Assembly: GCF_002994745.2 (NCBI RefSeq)
Contig: NC_037088.1
Location: forward strand, 60,344,397 to 60,408,396
DNA: 64,000 bases
Source of the DNA: Rosa chinensis
Taxonomy: Eukaryota; Streptophyta; Magnoliopsida; Rosales; Rosaceae
Direction of reading: 5' to 3'
In this document: one piece after another, positions 1-11,475 of the stretch
How the letters are laid out: every line of letters starts with the position of its first letter
Position numbering within the stretch: the stretch's first letter is position 1
Position numbers and translations under genes: made by a program
The notes under the pieces: model-generated
What the model was told of the DNA's origin: nothing
Databases searched by the model: none
Seen by the model: only the letters and a program-made list of their open reading frames with translations

Positions 1-21
1 GTGTGATTACCTTTGAAACTT

Positions 22-410
22 TCTTTCTATATTGCTGTCAAAATATTCATTCCGTACCATTAGTTGTTTTTTTTTCTTGAAATCAATTACTTTAAGTTTA
101 TGCATGTGTGTCTTGCTGTCGAAATATTCATTCCGTATCATTAGTTGTTTTCTTTTCTTGAAATCAATATTATAGTATTCATTCCGTACCATTAGTTGTT
201 TTATTTTCTTGAAATCAATATTATTTTAAGTTTATGCATGTGTGTCTTGCAGTCGAAATATTCATTCCGTACTATTAGTTGTTTTCTTTTCTTGAAATCA
301 ATATTATTTTAAATTCATGCATGTGTGTCTTGCTGTCGAAATATTCATTCCGTACCATTAGTTTGTTTCTTTTCTTGAAATCAATATTATTTTAAGTTTA
401 TGCATGTGTG
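22..410. repeat. Tandem minisatellite, about 5 copies of an ~82 bp unit
   Basis: The motif ATATTCATTCCGTACCATTA recurs near 41, 121, 174, 257 and 340. Each copy is followed by a pyrimidine run, TTGAAATCAAT and TTTATGCATGTGTGTCTTGC. Spacing is 80-83 bp, except that the third copy follows after ~53 bp and so has an internal deletion. The array is non-coding; apparent open frames across it are by-products of the repeat. Confidence 0.85.
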
Positions 411-420
411 TGTTCATCTT

Positions 421-1059
421 GGACTGAAAACTAATCATTCTTGTGAACAACTAATGAAAGATTAATCAACCAATCTAAAGAAAACTAACAATGTATACAA
501 ACTAGTCACTTTGCATCATATCCTAGAAGTTACTTTTGCTGTAAGAATAGTACGTAACCACAGGAAAAAAGGAAAATCCCATTTTTATTCAAATTAAATT
601 AGAATACTAATACACAAACTTAAGGCTGGACCTGTCAATCTGTGGTGGTGTACTGGAAGGAATCCTAGGACATACGTACAGCAAGAAACAGCCACAAGAT
701 AAAGAGCTGCACAGAAAGGACGGTTTCATGGTATAGATGAAGAAAAGCTTCAAGTTTTGACTTGGGAAATATACTGTTTCCACATTAAACAAAGCTGAAC
801 GAGGAATCTTCACTTGTTGTAACTTGTATTTTGTTTCTTTCCTCAAACTTTTAAAATTATTTCTTTGATTTGGCATGTAATGTACTGACTACTGAGACAT
901 GAATTAGTACAGAAAAACATATTAAAAATTAGAACCCACAAATTATCATTCATTCAGCTCCTTTTGTTTTCTTCTCATGAATAACGGAGTTGATAACAAT
1001 CTGCACTTCTGCAGCATTTTTTATTTTATTTTATGGAACTCATTAGTTTTTTTTTTTTT
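421..1059. other. AT-rich intergenic stretch, no confident gene
   Basis: There is no intact gene here. An 89-codon open frame on the minus strand (607-876) covers a slightly less AT-rich patch. It shows no domain, has no splice-supported neighbours and resembles nothing I recognise. It could be the 3' remnant of a decayed gene. Confidence 0.5.
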
Positions 1060-1346
1060 AAATGGTCCATATGGTACCTGAAATTTTTGCCTCCTTATAA
1101 ATTTAGTACCTCACATTTGAAAAATATCAATATGGTACATGAGGTTCTCTGCTAAAAAAAAAAAACAGAGGAACAAAGGAAGAAGAACTGAGGAAAAAAA
1201 AAATTGAGGAAAAAAAAAAGGGTTAAATTGATCATTTTATGATCAAAATTGCTAACGACAGTCGGGCAGAGAACTTCAGGTACCGTATTGATATTTTTCA
1301 AATGTGAGGTATCGAAATTTATAAGGAGTGACGTATGGACCATTTT
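1060..1346. mobile_element. Short inverted-repeat element (MITE)
   Basis: The two arms, ~85-90 bp each, are near-perfect reverse complements. The left arm starts AAATGGTCCAT and the right arm ends ATGGACCATTT. Both contain the reciprocal of CTCACATTTGAAAAATATCAA. The A-rich centre (1155-1225) is unique. There is no coding capacity. The target-site duplication is obscured by poly-T, so I do not assign a superfamily. Confidence 0.75.
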
Positions 1347-2823
1347 CCATTTTCTTAAACAAACATAATGGCATCTTCTGGCATGTGAGGAAACACAAAA
1401 CTGAATGATCAGTATAATACTAGAAACTCCTTATATTTTGTGTCTTATTTAGAACTTTATGAATAGGTGAGTTTTGGAATGAATTTTCTTAGGTAGCTGG
1501 GTGTTTGCCATACACTCATTTTATTAAATATTTTGGACCATTGGATTAGTAATATATCCAATGTTCCAAAATATTTAAAATTTGGTAACCTGTTTAGCCT
1601 TTATTCAATTATTGTTTGATTATCAATTGAAAATTGACAATTACGTTTTTTCCTTTTTAAAAAAGAAAATAAAAAAAATTCTAATCTAGTTTCACCTAAT
1701 TACTATTTGTTAAATAGTCTTTATCCACTAATTAATTTTATCATTAGCCAATTAATGTTTGAGTAATGCTTGATTATCAATTGAGAATTACACAATTGCC
1801 AATTACATTTTTTCCTTATTAAAAACAAAAACCTTCTAACCTAGGCTTACGGAATTAGTATTAGTTATATAGTCTTTATTACTAATTAATTATATCATTA
1901 GTAGTTTCCTTAACCAAATATAATTCTTTTTGCATTCATTTTATGACAACCACAACAATTAATATAAAAAAAATAGATAATCTTTGTTTTAGATGTAGTA
2001 ACTACTTCATGTATAGCTTGTTATTACTGCTTTTTGAACTAATTTACAAATGTTACCAAAATGTGTTATCATATAGGTAAACTACTATTATATTTTGACT
2101 AAAACCATATATGTTCTCATTGGTGTAATATCTTTGAAGTCGTAATTACTTTTGGTCGACGTAATTTACCACAAACTACAAATATTGATATAAAAACGAT
2201 AATTTTTGTTCTAATTGTAGTAATTATGCCACCTACAACCTATGTACTAGTTTATGAACAATTTAACATATGTGACAACTAATTCGTTTTCGCAGTGGTA
2301 AATCTTTATGTTTTTATCATTAATGAAATGATTACTTCAATGACCATGCATTTTACCACAATCCACGTCAATTGATGTAAAAGCGATAATTTTTGTTCTA
2401 TTTGTAATAATTATTCCACATAAACTAATGTACTAGTTATAGACAATTTAACAAGTGTGACAACAAATTTGTGATTACTACATTGACTATACATTTTACC
2501 ACAACCTCCAACAATTGAAGTAAAAGTGATAACTTTTGTTCTATTCATAGTAATTACTTCAAAAACTATATCATTTACAAGATTATCAACCATTTTATAA
2601 TCCCGACAACATTTGTGTTGTGAACATGATAAAATTAAGACAAACCAAAAGATATGTAAGTGCTCAGTATTGTAAGGAGGTTCTCCATTTGATAATCAGT
2701 GTTCTCCATTTGATAAATGTTGTCCAACTATGATATTTACACCTTTCATTACTTAATTACAATAACCGCAATAAGTGTGGTCATAAGTCGTAATTTTAGT
2801 TCTACTAGGTGTAATTTATTATT
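1347..2823. other. AT-rich non-coding DNA with degenerate direct repeats
   Basis: I see no gene. A ~165 bp segment starting near 1603 (TTGATTATCAATTGA followed by CAATTAC and TAGTCTTTAT) is repeated from ~1768. A second family around TTTACCACAA ... GATAATTTTTGTTCTA occurs near 2160, 2349 and 2487. These look like old tandem duplications. Confidence 0.5.
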
Positions 2824-3315
2824 GGACAAAATACTGTTTACTCCCTATACTTATAGGGGTTCGACGTTTCAGTCCCTCGCTTTTCAATTTCACCTGAAAG
2901 CTCCCTGAACTCTCTAATTTCACAGATTTGGTCATTGCCGTCAACTCACAGTCAAAAACTCTATTATTTTGCTGACGTGGCGTCCCTTTAACTTCAAAAT
3001 TTCTATTTTACCCCCACTGGTTTTTTTTTTCTCTCTCTCTTTTTTTTTTTTTTTTTTCTTTTCTTTTTTTCCTCATCTTCTTCCTCAGCAGTCTCTTGAA
3101 GAACACCAAAATCTCATCTCCATCACACTATTCATCGAAATTGGCCTTTATTATTAATCAAACTATCATCTGTCCCACATCTCCCTCTCGGCTCTTCAAT
3201 TACAGAGAGTTTGAGGAGAGAGAAAGTTGATCTGAGTCTCTCTCTTTTTCCTCCACAACTTACTTCCAGTAACCACCGTAGCTCACCTCCACCACCACCA
3301 CACTCACAGGTCTCC

Positions 3316-5276
3316 TGATAGGAGCATTTTAATGCGGTATTTTAATAATTAATTCCTCACATTTTGCTTAGTTAATTCCTTAACGAATCGATTTTTAACT
3401 CAATTTCTATTTTTTAGGTACATTGGAGTAGATGATGATGAAATGAGCTGTTTGGCCCTAAAATGAGCATTTTGGCCTGAGAAAGCGTGTCTTGGAGAAA
3501 TTGAGCCAATGAGAAAGCGAGCTAGACAAGAAATGAGGAGTGGCAGACTAACCATCCGAACTTCAAATCAGTTGAAACTTTCCAGATTCATTCTAGAAAG
3601 CCCAAGGATCATTTCTTATGAAGAGTGCCAGAGCAAACTATGAGTGGAAGGCCTTCAAACAATCAGCCCAATTTTCTACAGAAGCAAAACTGGAAAACTG
3701 GACTTGTAAGAGGTCCAGCAGCATTTCCGGCCCAACCACATGGCAATACATTCTGAAATTTTACCACAGTAATCTACATTCATGGGGGAATATTTGTTAT
3801 GAAGAAGTCTTGGGCAGAATCTAAACTTTCGGTGGAGATAAAATTGAAGTAAATGAGTAGGAAATCCATCATCATCATCACCCAAAAACACTCCATGTTT
3901 TAGGGTGTAATCATCATGTTTTCTCCATCATTTCTCACACTAATCCACCATCATCATCACCCAAAAACATGGAATGTTTTAGGGTGTAATCATCATGTTT
4001 TCTCCATCATTTCTCACACTAATCCAGCATCATCATCACCCAAAAACATGGAATGTTTTAGGGTGTAATCATCATGTTTTCTCCATCATTACTCACACTA
4101 ATTTACTCCATCTTTTCCAATTTCACTCTTCTTTTTCTTCCCTATATAAACACCTTCTCCTCTCACTCTAAAACATTCCTTCATCCATCTCATATTCTTT
4201 GTCTCTCCATTTCCTTTCCATTTTCCTTTTCCATTCTCTAGTTCTTAGTTTTGCATTTTCAAGTAAAGAGAAGAAGAAGAAGCCGTGAGGACATAGCCTC
4301 CATCGTCCACCTTGAAGACTTGCTTCCAAGATTCAAGATTCCAACGTTCAAGCTCTCCATCTCCATCTCCCCTCACGGTGTAATTCATTCTTTTTCCTTG
4401 TAATGATCTTTTGTTTTCCTTGTTTGAATTCATATGAACTTGTTTCTAGTTAACAATAATGTTTAGGGTAAAGTTTAAACCCAACTTCTATGTTTAAATA
4501 AAGAATTTCGATTCTTATGTTGTGATTCCAAAGTTGCTTATGTGTGATTGTTCGATTGAATTTGCTTTATAGATATCTTTTGTATTTTAATCTTATGTGG
4601 TTCTAAACACTTAGGGTTATGATATGAATGGTGCTAGATTTAAGAACATGATTCAACTTTTTGTGTTATGAACTTAAATCAAAAGTAGTAAAGGTTTTGG
4701 ACAAAAATCGAATTCAATTGAAGAGGATTGCAATTAGGTGAATTTATTCATACTAAGTTGTACACTTGAGTTGATAGCCTTTCTATGTGTTTCATGCGTT
4801 GAACATGTCATGATTGACTAGCTTTCTAGGGCTTGATTACAAGTTTGATAGGATTAGTCTATGTGCTTTCACTTAGATTAATTAGCATTGAAAAGTAAAA
4901 TATGAGAAATCGTTTGCTTTCGAATGTTTCACATGATCAACTCCTTTCACATGACTTGGAAGAACAATGTAGGGTTAATTCGAATTCAATGATAAACTAG
5001 GGTTTAATCTTTGTTTCTTATGTTTCATTCTTGTACATGTGTTTTTATATTTTCTTTATTTTAATTTTCAATTCTTTAATTCTTAAAACCCCCCCCCCCT
5101 TATTTTTGTTCACTTGTATATATTTATTCTTTATTTTATTTCTGTAAATAATACTTTTCTTTATTTGTTACACAATTACAGGTGTACCCTCAATCCCCAG
5201 ATAGAACGATCCCTACTTACTTATACTACTAACGATATTTTCAGGGTTAAATTATGCGCTCGCTCAAAGCGCATCA
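3316..5276 (+). mobile_element. Solo LTR, 1961 bp (family A, copy 1)
   Basis: It starts TGATAGGAGC, ends GCGCATCA, and is flanked by a perfect 5 bp duplication TCTCC (3311-3315 and 5277-5281). It is the same family as 53713-55668, with long identical blocks. A TATA-like CTATATAAAC near 4142 and AATAAAG near 4498 give plus orientation. No internal retrotransposon sequence follows, so it is a recombined solo LTR. It lies inside the MULE at 2824-6313 and is therefore younger than that element. Confidence 0.93.
3866..4102 (+). repeat. Three 79 bp tandem copies inside the solo LTR
   Basis: CCCAAAAACA recurs at 3881, 3960 and 4039, each time followed by GTTTTAGGGTGTAATCATCA and CTCCATCAT. The array lies in the U3-like part upstream of the TATA box. 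The sister LTR at 53713-55668 lacks it, so it expanded after the two copies diverged. Confidence 0.85.
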
Positions 5277-5281
5277 TCTCC

Positions 5282-5760
5282 GGCGAGTAGAAACCATCAC
5301 TCACGTCAACCAGCGACGTCTGCAAGTGACCCATGGGCCGACGCCAACGGTACTAAGATCTGATTTGGACACCCCAAATCAATCTCCTTCCTCACTCCTC
5401 CATCCATAGCACGACGCCATGAAGAACTCATTCCTCGCATCCTCAACCTATTCTTCACTTGAGCTTCGAACCCAAGTCGGAGCTCACTCCAAATTCCTTT
5501 TCCGGTCGCTCAAGTTCCCCGACTTCTGCCGCTTCCTCAACTCGGCGATATCCCGGAGGAAATCGTTGGTCTGCCCCTCTGTCATGTCGGAGTCGACCTC
5601 GAACTTGCCGGTCTTCAACACTCTTGCACATTAAACCACCTCCTCCATTTTCTTCACTAAAATCCCACCGCTTCTTCTTCCCAGTTCTTCCCACAAAAAT
5701 CCCAATCCCAAAAAGCCCTGTTCTTATTGTAGTCGTTTCATTACTGTGTTTGTAAAATGG
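5282..5760. other. GC-rich, coding-like insert inside the MULE (possible captured gene fragment)
   Basis: GC content jumps compared with the surroundings, and both strands show open frames of 70-98 codons. The minus frame containing TEGQTNDFLRDIAELRKRQ looks protein-like but ends after about 45 codons. I do not recognise the source gene. Its position between the two inverted ends, as in gene-capturing MULEs, is the reason to suspect capture. Confidence 0.4.
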
Positions 5761-6495
5761 GTTTGGATTAGATTTCTTCTCATTATACTTGCCTTGTAAA
5801 TGCTAGTTGCTTTCAGGATTGCATAAAATTTTTGCAGATAGATGAATAGAGTTTGATGAAGGTCGGGAGTGGAAGGTCTCAAGGGTCAGGGCACAGCTGT
5901 GGAAGTTCCGCAGGAGGAGGGAGGTTTGAGTAGTTTAGGTGGGTGTACCTTTGGGGGTGAATTAGACCCATTCGGAAGGGTGTTGTTAGGCCTGCATTGA
6001 TGATAGACGAGCTTGGGAAAAATTAAGATAGGAGATCAGAGAAGAGGAAAAGCAGGAACATGGAGGAAGAAGATGAGGAAAAAAAGAAAAGAGAGAGAGG
6101 GAGAGAGAGAGAGAAGTCAGTGGGGGTAAAATAGACATTTTGAAGTGGAGGGGATGCCACGTCAGCAAAATAACAGAGTTTTTTACGGTGAGTTGACGGC
6201 AAGGACCAAATCTGTGAAATTAGAGAGTTCAGGGAGCTTTCAGGTGAAATTGAAAAGCGAGGGACTGAAACGTCGAACCCCTATAAGTATAGGGAGTAAA
6301 CAGTATTTTGTCCTTTATTATCTTAACAATATTTGTTACATGTTTCTGAACAATATTATATATCAAGATAGGAATGTGTTGTTAATATGGTAAATTTTAT
6401 TTTTTTAAAATGACACATGTCAACATTTAACTGGTAACTTGTTAACCAATTCAATAGTTTTTCACTACATTAATTTATTAAAAATAAAAAAAAAT

Positions 6496-7009
6496 GTTAA
6501 ATACTGCTTACTCCCTATACTTATAGGGTTTAATCGTTTCAGTCATTGTCCTTTGAATTTCACCTAAAAAGTCCATGAACTCCCAATTTCCTCCCAATTG
6601 GTCCATACCGTCAAACATCCGTCAAAAACTCCTTTATCTTCCCCTAAAAAGTCTATTATACCCTCATTTACTTAAAAAAAAAAATATTTCTCTTCCTCTT
6701 TTTTTTTTCCCTCTTTTTCTTCCGGCTCTTTCGCTTCCTTCTGTTCATCTCCTCATCAAGATGGTTCCAATCCACAGACAATCAAGAGGTGAAATGAAAA
6801 AAAAGAAATAAAACAGAGAAAAAATAAATTAAAAAAAAAAGTAAGTGAGGGCATAATAGACATTTTCAGCAACTTTAACAAAAATTTTTGATGGCAAGGA
6901 CCAATTGGGAGGAAATTGAGAGTTTAGAGACTTTTTAGATGAAATTCGAAGGTCAGGGACTGAAATGATGAAATCCTATAAGTATAGGGAGTAAACAATA
7001 TTTTATCCT
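6496..7009. mobile_element. 514 bp MULE-type MITE
   Basis: The inverted arms carry CTTACTCCCTATACTTATAG on the left and its counterpart on the right, about 170 bp per arm. A matching AAAAAAAAT flanks both sides (6487-6495, 7010-7018). The sequence is low-complexity, but the length fits a 9 bp duplication. It is a diverged relative of the 2824-6313 ends, separated by pyrimidine- and purine-rich stretches, and is non-coding. Confidence 0.75.
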
Positions 7010-7066
7010 AAAAAAAATAAGGGTATGACATACATCAAAATACCCTAAACGACTCCGGTTTTGAAA

Positions 7067-8975
7067 GGGAAAATTTCACCAACGGTGTCTAGACACTTAA
7101 GGGACTTTCAGAATGATACCTGAACTTACAAAGTTATCAATGTGATACATGGACTCATTTTTTCGTATCAATGTCATACCTATGACCAATTTCCGTAACG
7201 GCTCCGTGACAGAAATTGGCCGTAGGTATCACATTGATACGAAAAAATGAGTCCAGGTATCACATTGATAACTTTGTAAGTTTAGGTATCATTCTGAAAG
7301 TCCCTTAAGTGTCCAGACACCGTTGGTGAATTTTTCCCAATTTTGCACGTGAGTCACTTAATGAAAACAAAATGACCGATTTACCCTCAAATTCTTTCTT
7401 TCTTTTCTTTTCTTTTTTTCTTTATTCTTCTTTCTTTCTTTCTTTCTTCTTCTTCTTTTCTGGTTTCTTCTTCCCCTGATTTAAATCATCAAGATTCAAA
7501 TCATCTTGCTCGTCCGATTCCCACCGCCGCTGCGTCTCAATCCACCTTCATGCACCACAGATGTTTCTGGTTCCCCCAACTTCAAATCCTATAGCAAATT
7601 GAAATTGTGCATTAAGGCTTCACCGCACACTTCGAGTTCATCCCCGCCGCCGTCGCCAATGACTTGATCACAACAACGTCCACCACCGCACAACAACGTC
7701 ATCCTCCGCTGCTTCTCGATTGGGTTTGGGGATAAGGACTGCTTCTTCCTCCACCGCTAGCGAAATCGTGGAGGTTCAAGGCCACATTCTAAGGGCCACC
7801 GGCCGGAAGGACAGCGACAGCAAGGTTTGCACCACCAAAGGCCTTAGGGATCGCAGTATCAGGCTCGTCACCCACACCGCCATTCAATTCTACGACATGC
7901 AGGACCAGCTTGGATACGACCAGCCTAGCAAGGTCGTCGATTGGCCGCGCAGGACACGCAGAACGTGAGCCTCAATTTCTCGATGGTGGAGGCTCCGAGT
8001 CCTTTGTTTACTAATCGGCGAGGCACAATGGTGGGTAGCAGCGGAGTGGCGAAGCTGGTGAATAAGAATAGCTCGAATTTTCTGCAGGTGAGGATGGTGT
8101 TGAGGCCGAAGTTGTTAATCTTTGTTTGCCTAAAATTGCCTCTGATCGAAGTTGGGCTAGAGGCCGAAGTTGTCGGCTAAACCGATGAAGTTGCAGGTGA
8201 GGATGGTGTGGAGGTGGTGTTGCATGTCGGGAAGAAGGAGAGGATGGAGGGGTGTGATTGGAGCTGTGATTTGAGAGTGCAGGGGCGGGCGGGGTCTGAG
8301 TTTCTGATCAATGGTGTATAAAAGGGGGTCGGAGGAGAGAACGAGAGTGGTGGTGGTCAAGTCATTGGCGGCGGCGGCAGGGATGAACTCGGAGTGAACG
8401 GTGAAGCCTCAATCCACAATTTCAATTTGCTATAGGATTTGAAGTTGGGGGAACCAAAAACATCTGTGGTGCATGAAGGTGGATTGAGACGCAGCGACGG
8501 TGTTTGATCGGCGATAGGCGGTGGGAATCGGAAGAGCAAGATGATTTGAATCTTGATGATTCAAATCAGGGGAAGAAGAAACCAGAAAAGAAGAAGAAGA
8601 AAGAAAGAAAGAAAGAAAGAAGAATAAAGAAAAAAAGAAAAGAAAAGAAAGAAAGAATTTGAGGGTAAATCGGTCATTTTGTCTTCATTAAGTGACTCAC
8701 GTGCAAAATTGGGAAAAATTCACCAACGGTGTCTGGACACTTAGGGACAATGATGCATGAACTTACAAAGTTATCAATGTGATACCTGGACTCATTTTTT
8801 CGTATCAATGTGATACCTACGGCCAATTTCCTTCACGGAGCCGTTACGGAAATTGGTCATAGGTACGATGTTGATACGAAAAAATGAGTCCAGGTATCAC
8901 ATTGATAACTTTGTAAGTTCAGGTATCATTCTGAAAGTCCCTTAAGTGTCCAGACACCGTTGGTGAATTTTTCCC
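7067..8975. mobile_element. Gene-capturing MULE-like fold-back element (1909 bp)
   Basis: It starts GGGAAAATTTCACCAACGG and ends with the reciprocal. Flanks are GTTTTGAAA (7058-7066) and GTTTTGATC (8976-8984), a 7/9 match of MULE-like length. The outer ~270 bp at each end (7073-7335 and 8707-8979) is itself palindromic. The arms then continue as inverted repeats to about 7675 and 8350, giving ~600 bp per arm. The unique centre carries a TCP-domain fragment (7759-7944), followed by a second coding-like piece to about 8090. No transposase is present. Confidence 0.85.
7759..7944 (+). pseudogene. Captured fragment of a TCP transcription factor gene
   Basis: The plus frame reads [17 protein letters not shown], then [16 protein letters not shown], then [16 protein letters not shown] and QPSKVVDW. 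This corresponds to the N-terminal basic region and first helix of the TCP DNA-binding domain, closest in feel to the CIN/TCP2-TCP4-like class. Conserved basic positions are changed (DSDSK where family members usually have a DRHSK-type motif), and helix II of the domain is missing, because the match ends at DWP and runs into unrelated sequence with a stop at ~7968. An intact factor would be several hundred residues. The fragment sits exactly between the inverted arms of the 7067-8975 element. A functional DNA-binding protein is unlikely; a small RNA role against parental TCP transcripts is speculation. Confidence 0.85.
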
Positions 8976-9663
8976 GTTTTGATCGAAAAGTTTAGCAGTG
9001 TATAAGTGACTTGTCCTTCTTGCAACAGAACCTAGGTCCATAGAATTCTCGAGTTTGGCTTATTAGGTACCTTTACAACGAATATTAAACTGGCATAATA
9101 GAAGAGACAAAGAAAAACTGTTTGACATTGTAGAAATCTAATAAAGAAGCAAATGTTCAGCAGCAGATTAGAAAAGAAACCCATAAAACTTGTAGATTAG
9201 GTGTGGTTTTTATTTACTCATTACAAGAATGTATGTTCCTGGAGATTGTTTGAAATGGCCACCGACACTTTTTGCATGTATGAGTTTTTATATCCATAGA
9301 AGCTGATCAGAGCTTGTTTAATAAGTGCTTACTCAGGAAGCAATTTACTTCACTCTTGTCACATGCTAGTTGACCTAACTATAATCTCAATTAGATTCTT
9401 ACCCATGTTTCCAAGTCACTCCCTATCTGTCTGATTATTATACGAAATTCGTTCGTGGAGAGAGAGACAAATGCAGAAGTGGTTCAGCCCTACTCGATAA
9501 AAAAATATGGAAGATAGGGTTGAGAGGTTTCAAACCAAAGACTCTATGAAATTAGAGCTACTAAACTCCGAAACTTAAACTTTCAGAGAATTGAGTATAT
9601 CAAACTGACAATATGATCGAAAGTATTCTACAATAAGAAAGGGAGCATAGTTAAGAGACCATG
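8976..9663. other. Intergenic region downstream of the LBD gene
   Basis: AT-rich, with no open frame of note. Since the LBD gene is on the minus strand, part of this stretch must be its 3' UTR. No other structure is seen. Confidence 0.5.
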
Positions 9664-10303
9664 TCATGTCCAAAGGTGCCCTCCCTCTTGAGAGTCTTGG
9701 ATTACATTGCCAGAACTAGAAGAGGGAAAGTTGAGGTACTGAGGGAGATTGTTGTTGAGGAAATATGTCCTCTCATCGTCTGTGCACGTGTCAATCTGCT
9801 GGGAAGGGAGTACCTTAGGCTCTTGCTGCATCTGAATGCAAAGGATCTCGGCCTGAGCCCCAGCAAGTTGCATTTGCAGCTCAGAGACTTGGTTTTGCAG
9901 GCAAGAAATGGCCCCGACACACCCATACACTGGGTCTCTCACTCTTGCATTGGCTTCATACACTAGACTGCTCACTGCATCTGTTCTCTGGTGAACTGGA
10001 AGCTCCTGCAGATCATAACCATAAAACAAAAGATCAATTAATTAATTGCACTTTGCACCGCCACACTTGTCGCTGCTTAATAAAAATCTCATTTTGGACC
10101 TCGATCCTCAAATCGTTGCAATATCAACTAGCTTAAGTTACCTGTAACATCTTGCTAACATTGCTAGCACCGAAGACTTTGTGCACGATGGCGAACTTGT
10201 GGGGGTCATCGGAGGGAAAGTAAGGGGCAAAAATGCAGTCTTGGGCGCATCGGCGTCTCAGCAACTTGCAAGAGGCGCACGGTGAAGTTCCATTTCCGCC
10301 CAT
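9664..10303 (-). CDS. LBD12: LOB-domain transcription factor, LBD12-like
   Basis: LBD proteins are plant-specific nuclear DNA-binding regulators of lateral organ and boundary development. There are two exons: 10142-10303 (54 codons from ATG) and 9664-10005 (113 codons plus TGA), separated by a 136 bp GT-AG intron. The predicted protein has 167 aa. The N-terminus MGGNGTSPC leads into the zinc-finger-like C-x2-C-x6-C-x3-C block (CASCKLLRRRCAQDC, residues 8-22). The GAS block (FGASNVSKMLQELPVHQR) spans the splice junction, as is usual in this family. The leucine-spaced ISCLQNQVSELQMQL segment forms the coiled-coil region, and AEILCIQMQ follows. The start MGG and the LCIQMQ motif favour LBD12/ASL5 over LBD3 or LBD4. 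The C-terminus is acidic and polar and ends GGHLWT. No lesion is seen, so the gene looks functional. Confidence 0.93.
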
Positions 10304-10430
10304 TATTTGGCTTTTGAGAAAGGTTTCGAGAGGTCTGGAGACGAGATCGAGGATGACTAAGAAAGAGGACTGTGACAGTTGAGAACGTGAGACTAAAACT
10401 ACTTGGAGAAAATGGGAATGGAGAGGTGGG

Positions 10431-10440
10431 GTATTTATAG
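10431..10440 (-). promoter_or_regulatory. TATA box of the LBD12-like gene
   Basis: CTATAAATAC on the minus strand lies ~130 bp upstream of the ATG at 10303, a normal plant core-promoter distance. Between the start codon and the Harbinger element at 10699 there are only about 395 bp, so that element sits in the proximal promoter. Confidence 0.6.
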
Positions 10441-10698
10441 TAGTAGTAGATAACGTGTGAGCAAACAACATTACACTCGTTTATAAAATTAATTAAAGTG
10501 AATACCATTTATAAAATATCTGAGATAAGAGACTACGTGGGTATCATTTGCGTTTCTATAGTAGGACTGGTGTTAACTGTGCAAGAATGTATTGCACTAC
10601 ACGGAACCATTCCGTTCGTATTTCAAAGTGGAAAAAACTTCGCTGACCAGGGCTGGTCAGCAAGGACTGCCCACAACCACTCATAACTTTACACATAA

Positions 10699-11444
10699 GA
10701 GCATCTCCAATGGAGTTTTCTTTTAATTTGTGTCAAATTCAAATTTGACATGTGACATGGCAACCTTCATTTTTGCCTAATTTTAATCCAACCGATATGT
10801 CAAAATTATATGTTATTTTAATATATTTTATTCTATTTATTTTGTTTTTCTCAATATAATTAATTTTTATAAAAAAAAAATCTCATCCTCATCTCTTTCT
10901 CTGCTGCTTCTGTTTCTTTCGATATCTTCTTTCTTTTCTCTCTCTGTAATCAAGTCCCACCCATCTCTACCCATTGATCAGTCTTCCTTTCTATAATCAA
11001 ATGGTACCCAACTACGATCTTCTTTACTCTTCTCTTTGTTTATGTAATCAAGTGGTACCCGACTATTCTTCCCAAATTATTGATCAATCAAAATTTGCTT
11101 GATTCTCAGCTTTATGTTCTACGCCTTCACGAATCCCAGATCTCAAATTGCCATTCCATCAAAGCCCAGAAGGATTCATGAAAAATTTTTATGAGTTGCT
11201 TTGGTCTGGGTAGGATGTGAGAATGAAATAAAGTAGCAACAACAAGAAGAGGAGTAGAGTGAAGAAATGGCATGCCTCTTCTGCCACTGCTACTGTAATA
11301 ATAATTAGAAGATGGAGAACGCGCTTTTCCCATCATTATCAGCATCTTGAGTTTTGAATGGGTATGGGTTTCCTTGAGAAAGCTCCAGTCTTTGAATCTG
11401 TCTCCTCAATTCCAGAATAAAAGGTGAGAACGCAGAAGGGAAGA

Positions 11445-11475
<31 letters not shown>

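Larger units (their letters stand above)
2824..6313. mobile_element. MULE-like DNA transposon with ~210 bp inverted ends, non-autonomous
   Basis: The element begins GGACAAAATACTGTTTACTC and ends with the reverse complement. The inverted arms (about 2824-3040 and 6100-6313) match almost base for base over ~210 bp. The flanks are TTTATTATT (2815-2823) and TTTATTATC (6314-6322), an 8/9 match of the 9 bp length typical of Mutator-like elements. No transposase frame is visible. The interior holds a GC-rich segment (5282-5760) and a later solo-LTR insertion (3316-5276), so the original element was about 1.5 kb. One isolated arm of the same family lies at 16712-16912 and a diverged short relative at 6496-7009. 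Confidence 0.85.

Noticed and set aside
7945..8090. Second captured gene piece next to the TCP fragment (frame with [16 protein letters not shown])
   Set aside because: It looks coding, but I could not identify it, and it may be a shifted continuation of the same source gene; not listed as a separate feature.
9661..9966. 101-codon plus-strand open frame opposite LBD12 exon 2
   Set aside because: It is the antisense shadow of a well-supported LBD exon, and it shows no domain of its own.
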